A program made the position numbers and the translations under genes. From Usnea hakonensis (Eukaryota; Ascomycota; Lecanoromycetes; Lecanorales; Parmeliaceae): a stretch of 64,000 bases of DNA. Where the stretch lies: positions 124,001 to 188,000 of the forward strand of contig BLJB01000127.1 in NCBI GenBank assembly GCA_013423325.1, written 5' to 3'. Of the stretch, positions 11,586-23,874 are shown one piece after another. Numbering within the stretch: position 1 is the stretch's first letter; each line of letters begins with the position of its first letter. The notes under the pieces are model-generated. The model had not been told where the DNA came from and searched no databases. It saw only the letters and a program-made list of their open reading frames with translations.

Positions 11586-13939
11586 TCACTGCATCTCGAC
11601 TTCCATCTCACGCTTCATGCGTGATGATTCATTCCCTCTATTCTTGCTCATGCCCAATCCTCCAAGTCCAGCAGCCAAATCTGAGAAAGCGAAAATATCT
11701 CCATTCGCTAATGCTTTCCCCGGTGCTCCGGCCCCCATAGATTTATCAGCGGTTTCAACCCCGGTGAGAACTGTTGACTCAATGGGGGCATCACCCTGAT
11801 AGCGGTTCCTCGGGATCTTCGTAGGACCATTCATTTCAGCGTCAGTCCGCCCAAATAGTTCATGCCACCACCTAAGCTCACCAGTCCCTGGCAGAACAAG
11901 CCGTTCTTGACCCCGGACATTGTCATCAATCGTTGCGTCGTAGTTGCCGTTTATGAATTGTTCTTTTCGGGACAAAAAGTAATCCCAAACGCTTCGTGTC
12001 TTCTCACTGACGCAGGAATCAACGCGCTCTTTCTCGTTGTTGTACAAAAAGGTGCCATATTGGCAAGAATAGAGGTGGTAGAGCAGGCGACGAAGAAAGC
12101 GTTCATTGAATTCGAACCGGGTAGGATGGCGACAGAGCAATTGATAAGTAGCGTCAAGGAATTGGTGGAAGACAGGGCTGGTCTCCTTGACCTTGGTAGT
12201 ATTTTTGTCATTTGCACCTCCTTTGCCCGAGCCAGTGCTTCTCTTAGAGTTTGGGGAAATGTCGTATGGTTGCAACTCGCCATCCGAATCGACGATAGAA
12301 TCTCTGCTCTTGTTGTCCTTGTTGAAGAAACCTTTGGCGCTTAACAGTGCATTTTCCAGAGCCTGACCTGCGCCGCTGTTCTGTCCAACTAAGCTTGGCT
12401 GCTTGTTGCTATCTCCGCCTATTCGCTCGTTCTCAATGTGAAACCATTTATCGCTAGACAAAAACCCAGACCGGTGATTGAATTGGTGGCCGAATGATAA
12501 CCAGTCCTTCTCTACTAGAACGATAAAACCTTCAAGAGTACGGTAATATGGATCGAGACAAAGCTGACCGAGAGCACTGAGCTGGCTGGTTCGATCCCAT
12601 CCATCAGAGCAATGTATAAGAACGTGAGAATGTTGAAGAGCCACCTGTCTTGCAATGATTCCCGCCCCATCAAGTAGCCCGCCGATGTGCTTCAGCCAAT
12701 GGCTTTTCGCCAGAGCTTCTCGGTTCGGTGCCAAAGGCGTCACGTCTGATTCTTTCAATGTATCCACGACCTTGTTGAGCGACTCTCTCATAACGTGAAT
12801 GTTGTCAATTCCCAAGTAGATCTTCGTTGCGAAGCGGTAATTGTCCATATTCTCTGACCCTAACCCTACAGCTTGCATTGCCAAAGCGTTCACGGTGGGT
12901 CGAGCGTCGACGATAAGATTGTGCTGCTGAGCTCCATAAACTTTTGGCTCAATCTGGTCCTCGCTTGCTGTCCGCTTTATTATTTCATCCTCGAGCGTTT
13001 CGGCATCTGTGGGGGGAAGTTCTGACCCCTGCGATCCGATGTCACCTTCACTCGATCGAAGAGATTGTGGACTCCGAGGTCTGGAAGGCGGCTGTGATGA
13101 GTCTGGATTCAATTGCGAAGTAGAAAATATCGCGAGCAGGAGCTTTTCATCTTGAATACTTCGATTTCCTCGAACTCCCACTAGCGGCTGAGCACATCTT
13201 GTGATGGAGCAATTGTTCACTGGATGTAGATATGTTAATACAGGTAATCGTACACGCGAGCGATATCTGCCTGCATAATTGAGGGTATTGTCGGATATTG
13301 ACGTCGGTACAACGAGTAGAGCAGGGTATGTAGATGAGAACTAAACGGCTGTGAGACGCGTCGGAGGATTGTCTAGGTATTGCAAACATACAGCGTAATC
13401 CGTATTGATAGTCGATATCCTCCAGCCTTTTTCTGTACATTTCCCACCAACACCTAATCTCCTCCATTCCCTTCTCGCATCGTAAACGCTCCACCCGTTG
13501 ACACCCTTTTCTGGCTGCTGCGGCTGATAGCTAAAGGCGTACAACTTTTCTACCCTTCCTAATTTACAAGTCCATGCCTTGATGCTGTCATAAACATCTC
13601 GTGCCTTTTTCTCATCCGTAAAGCAGAAGCAAACGAAAGTGAAGTCCCGACATCGTAGCCGTATCGAAGATGGCAAATGTGAGGCAGGTGGAGCTGGGCG
13701 GAGGGCACATGTATGAATGATTGGGTAGGTGATCCAAAGTTCTCGAGGTCTAGGGTTGACTTCTTCCGTAGTCGGAGGCGAGTGTGAGAAGATGAGATGG
13801 TGGGGTGTCAGATGTATGGTTCCTTCGACTTGCTCGCCCCTGCGAACCAGTCTGACGTCGTCTACCTGGAGATGGTAAGCGTGATCTCTAGCGACAATAC
13901 AAAGCCGCGAGCAACCTTTGCGATTCGTGTTCTCTCCAT
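11586..13939 (-). CDS. YMR1: Myotubularin-family phosphoinositide 3-phosphatase
   Basis: Removes the 3-phosphate from PI3P (and PI(3,5)P2) on endosomal and vacuolar membranes. Three exons (13916-13939, 13392-13865, 11586-13340; introns 50 and 51 nt) join in phase to 750 residues. The N-terminal GRAM/PH-like part begins MERTRIAKVDDVRLVRRGEQ and contains TIHLTPHHLIF. The phosphatase signature HCSDGWDRT is present with the catalytic Cys at about residue 410, and RSIQDEKLL and YLGIDNIHVMRESL match yeast Ymr1. A long acidic insert with Ser-Pro motifs follows, then the conserved FNERFLRRLLYHLYSCQYG block. The C-terminal ~80 residues are variable and probably disordered. All key residues are present. 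Confidence 0.94.
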
Positions 13940-14260
13940 CCCAAGCTAAGGTTGTCTGCCCATCTTAGTACAGCAGGACTGGCAGGCTCGGAGGTGTGTT
14001 CAGCACCAAGTAGAATGCTGGAGGGAGGACCAGCGTGAAGGAGGGAGAGTTGAGATTTCGAATACAAATATATCTTTCTTACATAGATCGCGACTTCCTT
14101 TTGCTCTTAGACATTAAATCAAGAACCTCGGTAGGAAATTTTTAGCGGCGGCTTGGCACGCAAGCGAGATGTTCCACAACTGCCAACCCCACTAGCAATT
14201 TCCACACATCTGATCGACAGCATCCTTGGTCAACCACCAAGCTCCGATAGCACCGCAATC
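13940..14260. promoter_or_regulatory. Divergent promoter region YMR1 / uS3
   Basis: 321 bp between two start codons on opposite strands, so it must contain both promoters and 5' UTRs. No individual transcription factor site can be named with confidence. Confidence 0.55.
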
Positions 14261-15164
14261 ATGACTTCTATACCTGGAGCATCCGTTTCTAAGCGAAGGA
14301 AGTTTGTGGCAGACGGTGTCTTCTATGCCGAATTGAATGAATTCTTCCAGCGTGAGCTGGCAGAGGAAGGATACTCTGGTGTCGAGGTTCGCGTCACGCC
14401 TACCGTGACTGATATCAGTACGCCCCTATCTCCTTTCCCTCACCCTAGTCTCCTTATTCTGATCAACTCATAGTTATCCGCGCTACACACACTCAAGAAG
14501 TCCTCGGCGAGCAAGGGCGTCGCATCCGCGAACTGACTTCTCTCATCCAAAAACGCTTCAAGTTCCCCGAGAACTCCGTCTCCCTGTACGCCGCCAAAGT
14601 ACAAAACCGTGGTCTCTCTGCTGTCGCTCAGTGCGAGTCTCTTCGCTACAAGCTGCTCAATGGCTTGGCTGTCAGGAGAGCTTGCTATGGTGTGCTGCGG
14701 TTCATCATGGAGAGTGGAGCAAAGGGGTGCGAGGTGGTGGTTTCGGGAAAGCTGAGGGCTGCTAGGGCTAAGAGCATGAAGTTTACCGTATGTTGCGTTC
14801 TTTCGTGGACTGGAGGATCATGCTGATAGGAAACTAGGACGGCTTCATGATTCACTCCGGTCAGCCTGCTAAAGACTTCATCGACTCCGCCACCCGTCAC
14901 GTTCTACTCCGCCAAGGTGTGCTAGGTATCAAGGTCAAGATCATGCGTGGATCCGATCCCGAGGGAAAGTCTGGCCCTCAGAAATCTCTGCCAGATTCCG
15001 TTACCATCATTGAGCCAAAGGAAGAACAGACGGTTGTGCAGCCTATGAGCCAAGACTATGGTGCGAAGGCGGTCGCAGCGCAACAGGCGGCTGAGCAGCA
15101 GAGGTTGAACGAGCAGCAGGAGCAGGGCGGAGAAGAGGGCAAGGAGGATTATGGTCAGGAGTAG
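14261..15164 (+). CDS. RPS3: 40S ribosomal protein uS3 (S3)
   Basis: Core protein of the small subunit at the mRNA entry channel. Exons 14261-14417, 14474-14787 and 14838-15164 (introns 56 and 50 nt) give 265 residues. The start MTSIPGASVSKRRKFVADGV is followed by the KH type 2 domain with QEVLGEQGRRIRELTSLI (GXXG-type loop GEQGRR) and the C-terminal uS3 domain (GVLGIKVKIMRGSDP). The tail is Gln/Glu-rich, as in other fungi. The ATG at 14261 gives the canonical fungal N-terminus. An in-frame extension further upstream is not needed. Confidence 0.96.
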
Positions 15165-15637
15165 AGGGGCAGTGGGAGAATCTGTGGTCTTGTACCTTAG
15201 CAAGCTGGTATATGATCATGAGAAGTAAATGACGCAGCCAAATTCAATAGTTCTTGCGCCAGTTGTAGCGCTACATCTGCGAAAAAGAAGAAATGGACCA
15301 TTCTAGAGTATTTATACCCAAGGTTGTAGGTCAAAAAGAAGCCTTATCAAAACTGATCTTTCATTGTGACTGCGATATGTCAGTACTTGCTACTCAAACG
15401 GAGAGTAGCCGTCAACAGAGTGAGGTTGTCAAACAACCAACACCATAACCTTGGAAATAGTCAACATGGATGTAATCATGCGACTAATCATCACTTTGAT
15501 GATGATAGAGCAACTCCTGTAAAGAGTCAATCATAGTGCACACAACAATAAGATCAATGATTTATGTAGGTATCTCCTCAATGCGTCTAAAAGATCCTGC
15601 CGGCCCCAGAAAACACATTACCAACGCAACACTCGGC
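15165..15637. other. Convergent intergenic region
   Basis: It separates the 3' ends of the uS3 and PP2A subunit A genes and should contain both terminators. No gene is seen. Confidence 0.5.
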
Positions 15638-17873
15638 TTAAGGTGAGGTTACCATAGCATCTCCGACGCTCCCTGCCGCAGTCGTCGCAAAATATCTCAC
15701 GTCCACATCCTCGTCTTGTTGTAACTTTTCCAGATTCGGTAGGATTTGCTGTTGGACAAGATGTTGACCGGCGGACGAGGGCTGCAGTGTCTGGCCAGAC
15801 TTTTCGAGGTCGTAGATAGTCCCTTGGGCAGGTAGACGCTTAAGAACATTGATGAGAACCGCGTACGACTTGGCGACATTGAAGCGGATGTTTGGAATAT
15901 CGTCGGAGACGAGCTTGTCCATCATTGGAAGAATGGACTTTTCGATGACCTCTAGATCTATAGCCGGGGCGAGCGTCTACATAGAAGAGGTTAGTTACGT
16001 TGATTTATGCAGGACATATTCAACAATGCATACCGTGATGGCGAAGCATGTAGTCATTCGATAGAGGTAATTGGGGTGTTTGCCCATTACGATGACCTTT
16101 GGAATAATGGCATTGCTCGCCCACCCGACTCCGAAAACTTCAGTCAGCTTTTTCAGATTTTTCGTAGCTGCTTCCCGTATTGAAAACACGGTGTCACCTA
16201 ACCAACTCATGCAAAGCGTGCTCAATTTATCATCAAAGAAATCTTGTCCAAGCTGGCCTGCGAGCAATGGAATGTACTCAATAATAGCTAGCCGGACGCG
16301 CCACTGCTTATCTTCGGCTAATTGTACAATGGCAGGGAGTAGTGATTGAGACAGAAGCTCAATACCAATGACTAATGAACGTCAGCATCACTGTTGAAGG
16401 TTGTCCCGTAGAAAGTAACATACCTTTGTTGACAAGTTCGAGCTTTGAGATGATGTGAAGGCGAACATCTGGAAATTCGTCTTTGAGCATTTGTAGAAAC
16501 ATCGGCAGAAGATGGGCGATTGTCCTAAAGGAGGCTCAATTACGGTTTAGAGGTACCCAATCACGAGTTGCTTACTCTTCCTTGCCTAAGATAGGGGCTA
16601 ATCCGCTGATTTGTGTTCCCAAGGCAGCACGTACGTGCTGTGAAGTATCCGAAACCAAGTCCTCTATGCTGGTCATAATTTCATTGAGGAGTGTTTCTCG
16701 ATCAAGTAATCCACAGAAACCTTTGCCACATCAGCACGTCGTAAATGCATACAGCATGAAAGTACTGACCTGGGATCTGCCCAGCAACGGCAGTGCGGAC
16801 CTCAGCTTCAGTATCTTTAAGGAGCTTTACGAACGCGGGGACCAAATCGCGGGTCACAGTCTCTTCGTCTACAGCTTTTGCAATCTGTAGCGTTCAGAGT
16901 TAGCGTTTCATTTCGAATCTTGGACAACAATGACACAGACCTTCTCAAACCGGTCTGCGACCATATATCGCACTCTCCAACTCTTATCCTCGAACAGACT
17001 CCTCAAGGCTGTTAGAAGCGTCCCATGACTCGTCTGCTGCTCCTTGGGTATAACTTCCGCGATCGAAATCAATATTTCCACAGTTAACAACCGAACACTA
17101 TCCTGATCGTCACCAGCCAAATGCTGAAATAGAGGTATCATCTCTTCAATGACTATTTGAGGTGACATCTCCTTTACAAATTTCGCGAGGTTGTTCGCGG
17201 CCTGCCGTCGAACCATAGGAGTTTCATCGTGTACCAGCTGTCCGAATTGCTGGCGGAGTCCTTCCTGGGATGGCGGTGTTGCTTTGCTATAGGGGACGTT
17301 GTAGAGTCCAGTTGCGGAGATCTTTGAAGTGAACCAGTCGGCCTTTGAAAGGCGTACGGTGAGAGGAATGAAGTGGTCTTCGACTTGCGATTGCGAAAGC
17401 TCTTTACATATCTTGTTGAGAGATTCAACAGCCTTTTCCCGCACCAGAGGCTCCTCAATTGCAGCGAGGTTCTCTAAAGGGGATAGGAGCACGTGCCCAT
17501 ACTCTGGACCGCCAACGTACTCAACGAAGCCTCCCAATTCTTCACTCAGCGCCGTAAGAACTTCGTCTTCGTCCTCTACAGATTCTATTGCAAAGTCAGT
17601 ATGGCATTGGAGGAGAGCGGTATTCATGTCCTCGACAATACTGACCGTCAAGAAATGGTATGAGCTCGTCTCTCGTGCGTTCTGCGCCTAGAGCTAGAGC
17701 TATCGTTGAGAGGCGGTGTATGGCGTTCAAGCGGAGAAGAACATCGTCATGCTGGTGACAAATAAACTTTCAGATTTCCAAACAAGAGATATCGTGGGCA
17801 CATAGTCTACCTTAAGCTCGTCGATCAACACAGCGATGGGAAAGAGAGGATCGTTCTGCCCTTGATCCTCCAT
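15638..17873 (-). CDS. TPD3: PP2A scaffold (A/PR65) subunit
   Basis: Scaffold of protein phosphatase 2A that holds the catalytic C and regulatory B subunits. Eight exons (17811-17873, 17646-17751, 16941-17584, 16770-16884, 16576-16720, 16424-16524, 16034-16371, 15638-15976), with seven introns of 49-61 nt, join in phase to give 616 residues, close to the ~590-620 usual for the family. The whole protein is HEAT repeats. Clear ones include VRREAA-like VRRQAANNLAKFVKEMSP, KSWRVRYMVADRFEKI, KQWRVRLAIIEYIPLLA and DTVFSIREAATKNLKKL. The start MEDQGQNDPLFPIAVLIDEL is typical of fungal PR65. It is divergent from the PheRS gene. Confidence 0.95.
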
Positions 17874-18486
17874 ATTGATTCAAAAGCTGATATAGAGTCT
17901 TGTATATTAAGTGGATGGCCGAGTCCTCGTGACAGTCGTGTCACTCCGATGGTTACTTAGGCTGTCGACTCGAGAATAGGATTACTCGCTGCTATGCATA
18001 GGCATTAGAAACGGTCTAAAGGACTATGAGACGCAATGACGTTAGCTCTGCTAAAGCTTTCAATCCTTGCGGGACCTCGTGCATGGAAGCTTGTTTGTTG
18101 AAAGACTCGGGCAATGTGTATGCTATGCTAGATCGAGGAACTTGCGCTGACCTTTTATATGAAGAGCTTAAAGCACTCCCAAGCTTCAGCTCAGATCGCA
18201 GGCAATTGGTGTAGGAATAGTTGTTTTCGACGTGTATATTCATGAAGTTATGCGTGTTCTAGCCCCGGACTCAGAATCTTGGTGTTGTGGATGAGGCTTT
18301 GTCGCCAAGCAATTTCAGCCCTACAACGAACAGCTAAACGGGGTTCTGCTCCATGCTAAATAACATGACTCAAGGAACACCAACAAACTTCCACTGCAAT
18401 CACAAAAAGTCACAACATTTCCTCAGAGCTGCCATAATTGTATATAATCATTGCCAGGGTTTTCATGTCGTCTAGGTAGCTCCAAG
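17874..18486. promoter_or_regulatory. Divergent promoter region TPD3 / FRS1
   Basis: 613 bp between the start codons of two divergent housekeeping genes. A short open frame at 18026-18214 is not protein-like. No specific motif is assigned. Confidence 0.5.
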
Positions 18487-20617
18487 ATGCCTACTATAGC
18501 TGTCGACAAGGCAGCGCTTTTCGAAGCTCTTGGCCAAGAGTAGGTAAATCGCCTCGGCCATCAGATCCACCACAGGGCTCAAGGCTGACGCATTGGACCT
18601 TCAGCTACACGACAGAAGAGTTTGATGAGCTCTGTTTCGATTTTGGTAGGCAATTTCCGGGGGCACAATTGCCACTTCTTTGCTGACCTCTCCAAGGCAT
18701 TGAACTCGATGAAGATGTAGCACATTCTTCGCTGCTATGATCTCCTGGGCTGAAACCATAATCAGACATCATTGAGTGACCGGCCGGTGGTCAATGGGAA
18801 ACAGGAGCCCGCGCAGCTCAAGATCGAGATACCCGCGAACAGGTTAGAATGGCATCAAATCCCTGAATCGACTTCTTTGGCTGAGAGAATGGGCTAGATA
18901 TGACATGTTATGTTTCGAGGGGATATCATTGATGCTCAATATCTTCCGTGGAAAGCGAGAGGCGCCTCAGTACATGCTGGCTTCCCCCGTAGGCGGAGAA
19001 CTAGAACACCTCACGGCACATCAGGAGGTTAGTCGTCTGTAATAGCCGTGGTTTAAACGCAATGCTCAATCTAAATTAGACGTCCAGAATCAGGCCTTAT
19101 GTTTCCGGAGCCATTTTACGCAACATTAAGTTCACACAAGCCCGATATGAGTCCTTCATTGCTCTCCAAGATAAGCTACATCAGAATCTAGCCCGTCAAC
19201 GGACACTTGTTGCAATAGGCACACATGACCTGGACACAATTCAAGGGCCGTTCACTTACGAGGCGTTACCGCCAGAAGATATAAAGTTTATACCTTTGAA
19301 CCAGACTATGTCCATGAATGCGACGGAAATGATGAAATTTTACGAGGTACGCAAGGCATGGACTAAGTTGAAGAAACTATGAGATCTGACGGCCATAATC
19401 AGAACGACAAACATCTCTCGCGGTACCTACATATAATCAAAGACTCCCCAGTCTACCCAGTCATCCTCGATGCGAACCGAACAGTCTGCTCCATGCCTCC
19501 AATAATCAATTCCAACCACTCCAAAATCAGTCTGAAAACCCGCAACGTCTTCATCGATATAACAGCCACCGACAAAACAAAAGCTGAGGTAGTAAACAAC
19601 ATCATCGTCACCATGTTCTCCCAATACACCTCGGAGCCCTTCACAGTTGAACCTATCCAAATTAAATCGCCACACAATCACCAAACCCGCCAAGTCCCCG
19701 ACCTCACCCCCCGGGAAACCCAAGCCTCCATCTCCTACATCAACTCCTGCTGCGGCCTCTCTCTCTCTGCATCCGACATTTGCTCTCTGTTGAAGAAGAT
19801 GTGCTACACCGCTTCTCCATCTTCCGCCTCTGATGACCTAATAGACGTGCACGTCCCACCCACTCGCGCAGACGTTCTGCATCAAGCCGATATCATGGAA
19901 GATGTCGCCATCGCCTACGGCTTTAACAACCTCCCACGATCGTTCCCCAACATCTCGGGCACCATCGCTCAGCCGCTTGCAATCAACAAGCTCAGCGATA
20001 TCGTGAGGCTCGAGGCAGCAATGGCAGGCTGGTCAGAAGTACTACCTCTCATCCTCTGCTCCCACGCTGAGAACTTTGCACACTTGAATCGCGTCGATGA
20101 TGGCACCACGGCTGTAAGGCTGGCCAACCCGAAGACGGCGGAATTCCAAGTGGTCCGCACATCCCTCCTCCCAGGCCTCCTGAAGACTTTACGCGAAAAC
20201 AAACACCACAGCGTCCCCATCAAAATCTTCGAAGTCAGCGACGTGGCCTTTAAAGACCTGTCCCTCGAGCGCAAAAGCCGTAACGAGCGCCACTTCGCAG
20301 CCGCTTTCCTTTCCAAAACCAGCGGATTCGAAATCGTCCATGGGCTCATGGATCGTGTCATGCTGATGCTGAAATCTGCTTTCATGACTAGTGAGGAGGG
20401 ATTAGAGGGGAAGGGTGTGGGGGAGAGCGCGTATTGGATCAGCGAGGTTGATGATAAGACGTTCTTATCGGGGCACGCGGCGGCGATACACATGCGGCTG
20501 GGAGGGAAAGAAAGGGTGATTGGGACCTTTGGCATACTCCATCCGAGTGTCTTGGAGAAGTTTGAGTTGAGGTATCCTGTTAGTACATTGGAGATCAACA
20601 TCGAGGTGTTTCTCTAG
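18487..20617 (+). CDS. FRS1: Phenylalanyl-tRNA synthetase beta subunit, cytosolic
   Basis: The beta chain of the alpha2-beta2 enzyme that charges tRNA-Phe. Exons: 18487-~18542, 18605-18645, 18697-18716, 18766-18842, 18898-19027, 19080-19346, 19403-20617. From exon 2 onward every junction is in phase, giving TTEEFDELCFDFGIELDED, LKIEIPANRYDMLCFEGISL and the B3/B4 and B5 domains, ending LEINIEVFL. Exon 1 reads MPTIAVDKAALFEALGQE, a clear N-terminus. The donor is odd. The sequence is GAGTAG then GTAAAT, so using the normal GT would leave an in-frame TAG. One base fewer would restore GAG TA joined to C TAC. The protein is surely the family named, but the 5' end needs transcript data. Confidence 0.9.
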
Positions 20618-21030
20618 TGATGGTGGAGAGAGCATGGGATGACATGGAAACCAAAAGTTATGTGGCGACATAAAAATAGCACTGCGCTGTCTCGTTGCTG
20701 AGGAGCATTGACAGGCACGCGACAATTTCTCGTCTGCATTGGAAGGGTTTTATAGAAGCAATATCTGTGTCAATCCATTTGTCTTCTATTACTGCTGATT
20801 AGGGTATCTTGAAAAGAACCATCATACAAAGAACACAGCTTGTTATTGCTGACAAATGCAGATGCGCGCAGAAAAATCGCTCACAGAATTCCGCCCCAAA
20901 GTCAACCGAGCACCATTTGTTGTTATAATGCGCTTGCTTTATACAGTCTCCTTCTCCGCTTTCCAACCCTTTGCCCATACAATTGTGTTGTTCTCCTCCA
21001 TGACCTACAAGTCCCCCATTTCGGTGGTTC
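20618..21030. other. Convergent intergenic region
   Basis: It lies between the 3' ends of the PheRS beta and glycogenin genes. No gene is recognised. A minus-strand frame that overlaps the glycogenin end looks like a shadow. Confidence 0.45.
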
Positions 21031-23306
21031 TCAGGACTCCGTGGGAACCGCCGCCACGGTTTCTTCGCCAACCTCACGATTCCGGGATACACTTCCCCTA
21101 CTGAAATCGGCGGTCCGGAAAGCCGTCGGCATCGCACCCTGGGTCGATCCAGCGGTTGTTGTACCCTCCGCTTTCTCTCCTTCCTCAACTTCGGTCAATG
21201 GCGCGCTCGATGATCCAAGCAACTCCCTGTCCGGAATCGACCGCCCAGGACTTGCGGGACCTTCTGCCAGAATTTCTGACTGCCGGCGTTGAAGCTCAAC
21301 GAGCTTCGCGACCGGGTCCCACTCGCTCTGATCGGGCACGCCTTCTGCGCCGGGGAGTTCGCCGGCAGCATCGCGCTCCGAGCCCCAGAATGAGGGACGA
21401 CGTACTGCTGCTGGGGTAACGGGTAGGGATGGACGTTCGATTTCGGTTGGGAAATCCGTGAGTTTCATGCTAGGGCGACGTCGCTGTGATGGGTCTTCTA
21501 TGGCGGGAGAGAGCATGGGCTCATCCTCGCTTACATTCCTTTGGTGACCGCTGGATGTGGCAGCAGCCTTATTGAAAAGTATTTGTACTTTGGCGCGTCG
21601 ATTTTGTGGTAATTGGGATATGTATCGGTCGATCTCAGGTACTTCGTCCCACGCGTTGGTTCGAGTGTAACTAGCGAATGGTTCGGCGTTGGAATTTATG
21701 GTGGGTGTTGAGGGCGATAATTTCTCAAGATGGGTTTCGTCGCCATCGTCGGTAACTATTGAAGGGGTGGCTTCCGAAGATGGTGCGGGTGGAGGAGCAT
21801 CGTCTGCGAATACACGGGTTGGTTTGGGCGCGGTGATTTCCCAAGGGAAAATGGGCTTCGGGCGTTCATTTGTTGGTGGAGTCGAGGGAACTTGATAATA
21901 CATGTCTTTCGGCGGTTCCGGGTTTTTGGGTGCTTGGAATAGATTACGATCTGCGGACATTTCGTAGGTTTCTGTAGGGAAGTTGGAGGCTTCGGGTCGC
22001 GAGTGAGCCGGTGGAGGATTGCTGTGCATCGTCAGTATCCTTTCAGCGGTTCTTTTTTTTTTTATTCTTGCTCACTGTATGGGATCCCAGTCGATTGAGA
22101 AGCGTCGCTGCTGTGCAGTGGGTTTTGGCGTGACCTCTCCTTGCAGTATATCCTCTGCTAAATCGGTCTTATCCGTCAGCGACGGCTCGGTGGTATGGAC
22201 AATAGCTTCTGGCTCTTGAAGCTCGTCACCTTGCGGCCGTACCGGGAAGGAACCGTATTCTGCGCTCGACGTTTCACCTTTGACATATTGCTGTACGGTA
22301 TTTGACAAATTTGGTTCTTGGCCTGACATAAATGCTATTGTCTTTTGAAGCTCGTCAGCAGCGTTCTTTTCGCAACGGTCAAATGCGCCTTACCGGGGTT
22401 CTGTAATGTTTGTCGTAGACAGCCCACCATCGTCCCAATAACTCCTCATACACTGCACTCGATTCTTTACGATTTCTCCCGATCAACCAAGGTTTTTCGT
22501 TTCCAATATAATGCACCATGTTTATCTGGCTCTGAAAGTGCCTGTAAGCTGGCACATATTGATAGTTCCCACTGGGCGTGCAGTTGTAGGTGAAGCTCAG
22601 TCTCTGCCATTCCCGGAAGTGCATATTCATAAGGCCTTGATCTGCTCCATCGAAGCTTATTCCTCTTTGTGCTAGAGCTAGCAGAGCGTAGTAGTCGCCC
22701 ATGTTGGGTTTCAGAGAGAGGACACCGCTGTTGAAGCAGTCTGGCCATCCTATGTCTGGTACAGCTGCAAAGCTTGGAGGATTATCGAATAGCTCGTCGG
22801 GTGCTCGTAGTGTGACGACATCTGCGTCCACGTAGACGATGTGGTCGAATTGGGTTTGCCGCCAGAGCGCTATCTTTGTGAAGGTGGAAACGAGGTCTGG
22901 CCGATTCATGAGGTACAGGTTATGCGGAGATCTGTTTGTGATGCGGTCGACAGGTATGATGTGGTCGTATATGGTCTGCAGACAACTTTCAGCATGCCTG
23001 TCTGCACTGGAGTGGCTTGGGGGCCTACCCTGAGCTCCTCAAGTGTTGATGCAGAGAGAGAGTCAAGGGTGACGAGAATGGCCAATTGTTTTCTAGAACC
23101 ATTGTCTCGTAATGAATGAGCGAGCACCATTGCTCCTGATTGACCGAATCAGCACTGAACGCTCAAAGACGTCTTGAAGTCTTACCAGGCAAGTATGCAT
23201 CACTCGTGAGTAGCTGGAGAGAGTCAACCCTATCCCCAACGCTCTACATTATGATGGGGAACGATTGACTGACCGTGCAGAACGCATCTCGTCTTCCCTC
23301 CGCCAT
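21031..23306 (-). CDS. GLG1: Glycogenin (GT8), self-glucosylating glycogen primer
   Basis: Starts glycogen synthesis by glucosylating itself from UDP-glucose. Six exons (23274-23306, 23186-23213, 23029-23135, 22394-22975, 22076-22341, 21031-22021) keep phase and give 668 residues. The catalytic domain covers residues ~1-250: LLTSDAYLPGAMVLAHSLR, the metal-binding DAD at 106-108 in HIVYVDADVV, CFNSGVLSLKPN and DQGLMNMHF. The tail is long, Pro/Ser-rich and probably disordered, and it keeps the conserved NAWDEVPEIDRYI and a last DPVAKLVELQRRQSEIL block, which in fungi binds glycogen synthase. All splice junctions are canonical GT-AG. Confidence 0.93.
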
Positions 23307-23874
23307 GCTCACAAAATGCCATCCATACCATATACTGTCAGATTTTATGAAGTCGAGAGCCGGTAGAGGAAAAAAGCCTGTTCCCTGTTCCCCATCTCAA
23401 GCTTGAAGTTGGATTCGAGTGTCACATGCTGCCCCACTTTGAACCCTCGAACCCTAAATTTTGGCGGCTAGCCGGGTTGACTTGCCCCTACAAGATAGAG
23501 TAGAATCTTGTTATTCGCCGACCTCTGAGGCTCTGACACGCGACACCATAAATCTGTGTAAGATATATCTGTACGTGAGGAGCAAGGAGCAAACTGTTAA
23601 AATTCAAAAATTCCTCTATGAAACGATGTGCAAACAAATGCTTAGATTCTTCGATACATATATCTTGATGATGTCCCCTGTCAAAATCCAAATTGACTCA
23701 GTCAACACAGACCGTACCAAAAAAAGGATGGAGGAATATTGTACTTGACCCGCCCCAAAGCCTCAGTACTTTGCTAGCAGTCCATCCATGTCCAGATCCA
23801 TCGCTGCATATAGTCATTGCGTCCCATCAGTCTTGATTTTACCGTTGAGCCCAAACCATTGCACTCCTATCTCT
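23307..23874. other. Intergenic, glycogenin promoter side
   Basis: 568 bp between the glycogenin start and the 3' end of the F-box gene. A 95-codon frame at 23461-23748 on the plus strand shows no recognisable domain. Confidence 0.45.

Noticed and set aside
20799..21188. Minus frame overlapping the end of the glycogenin gene
   Set aside because: It overlaps the clearly coding glycogenin C-terminus in another frame.
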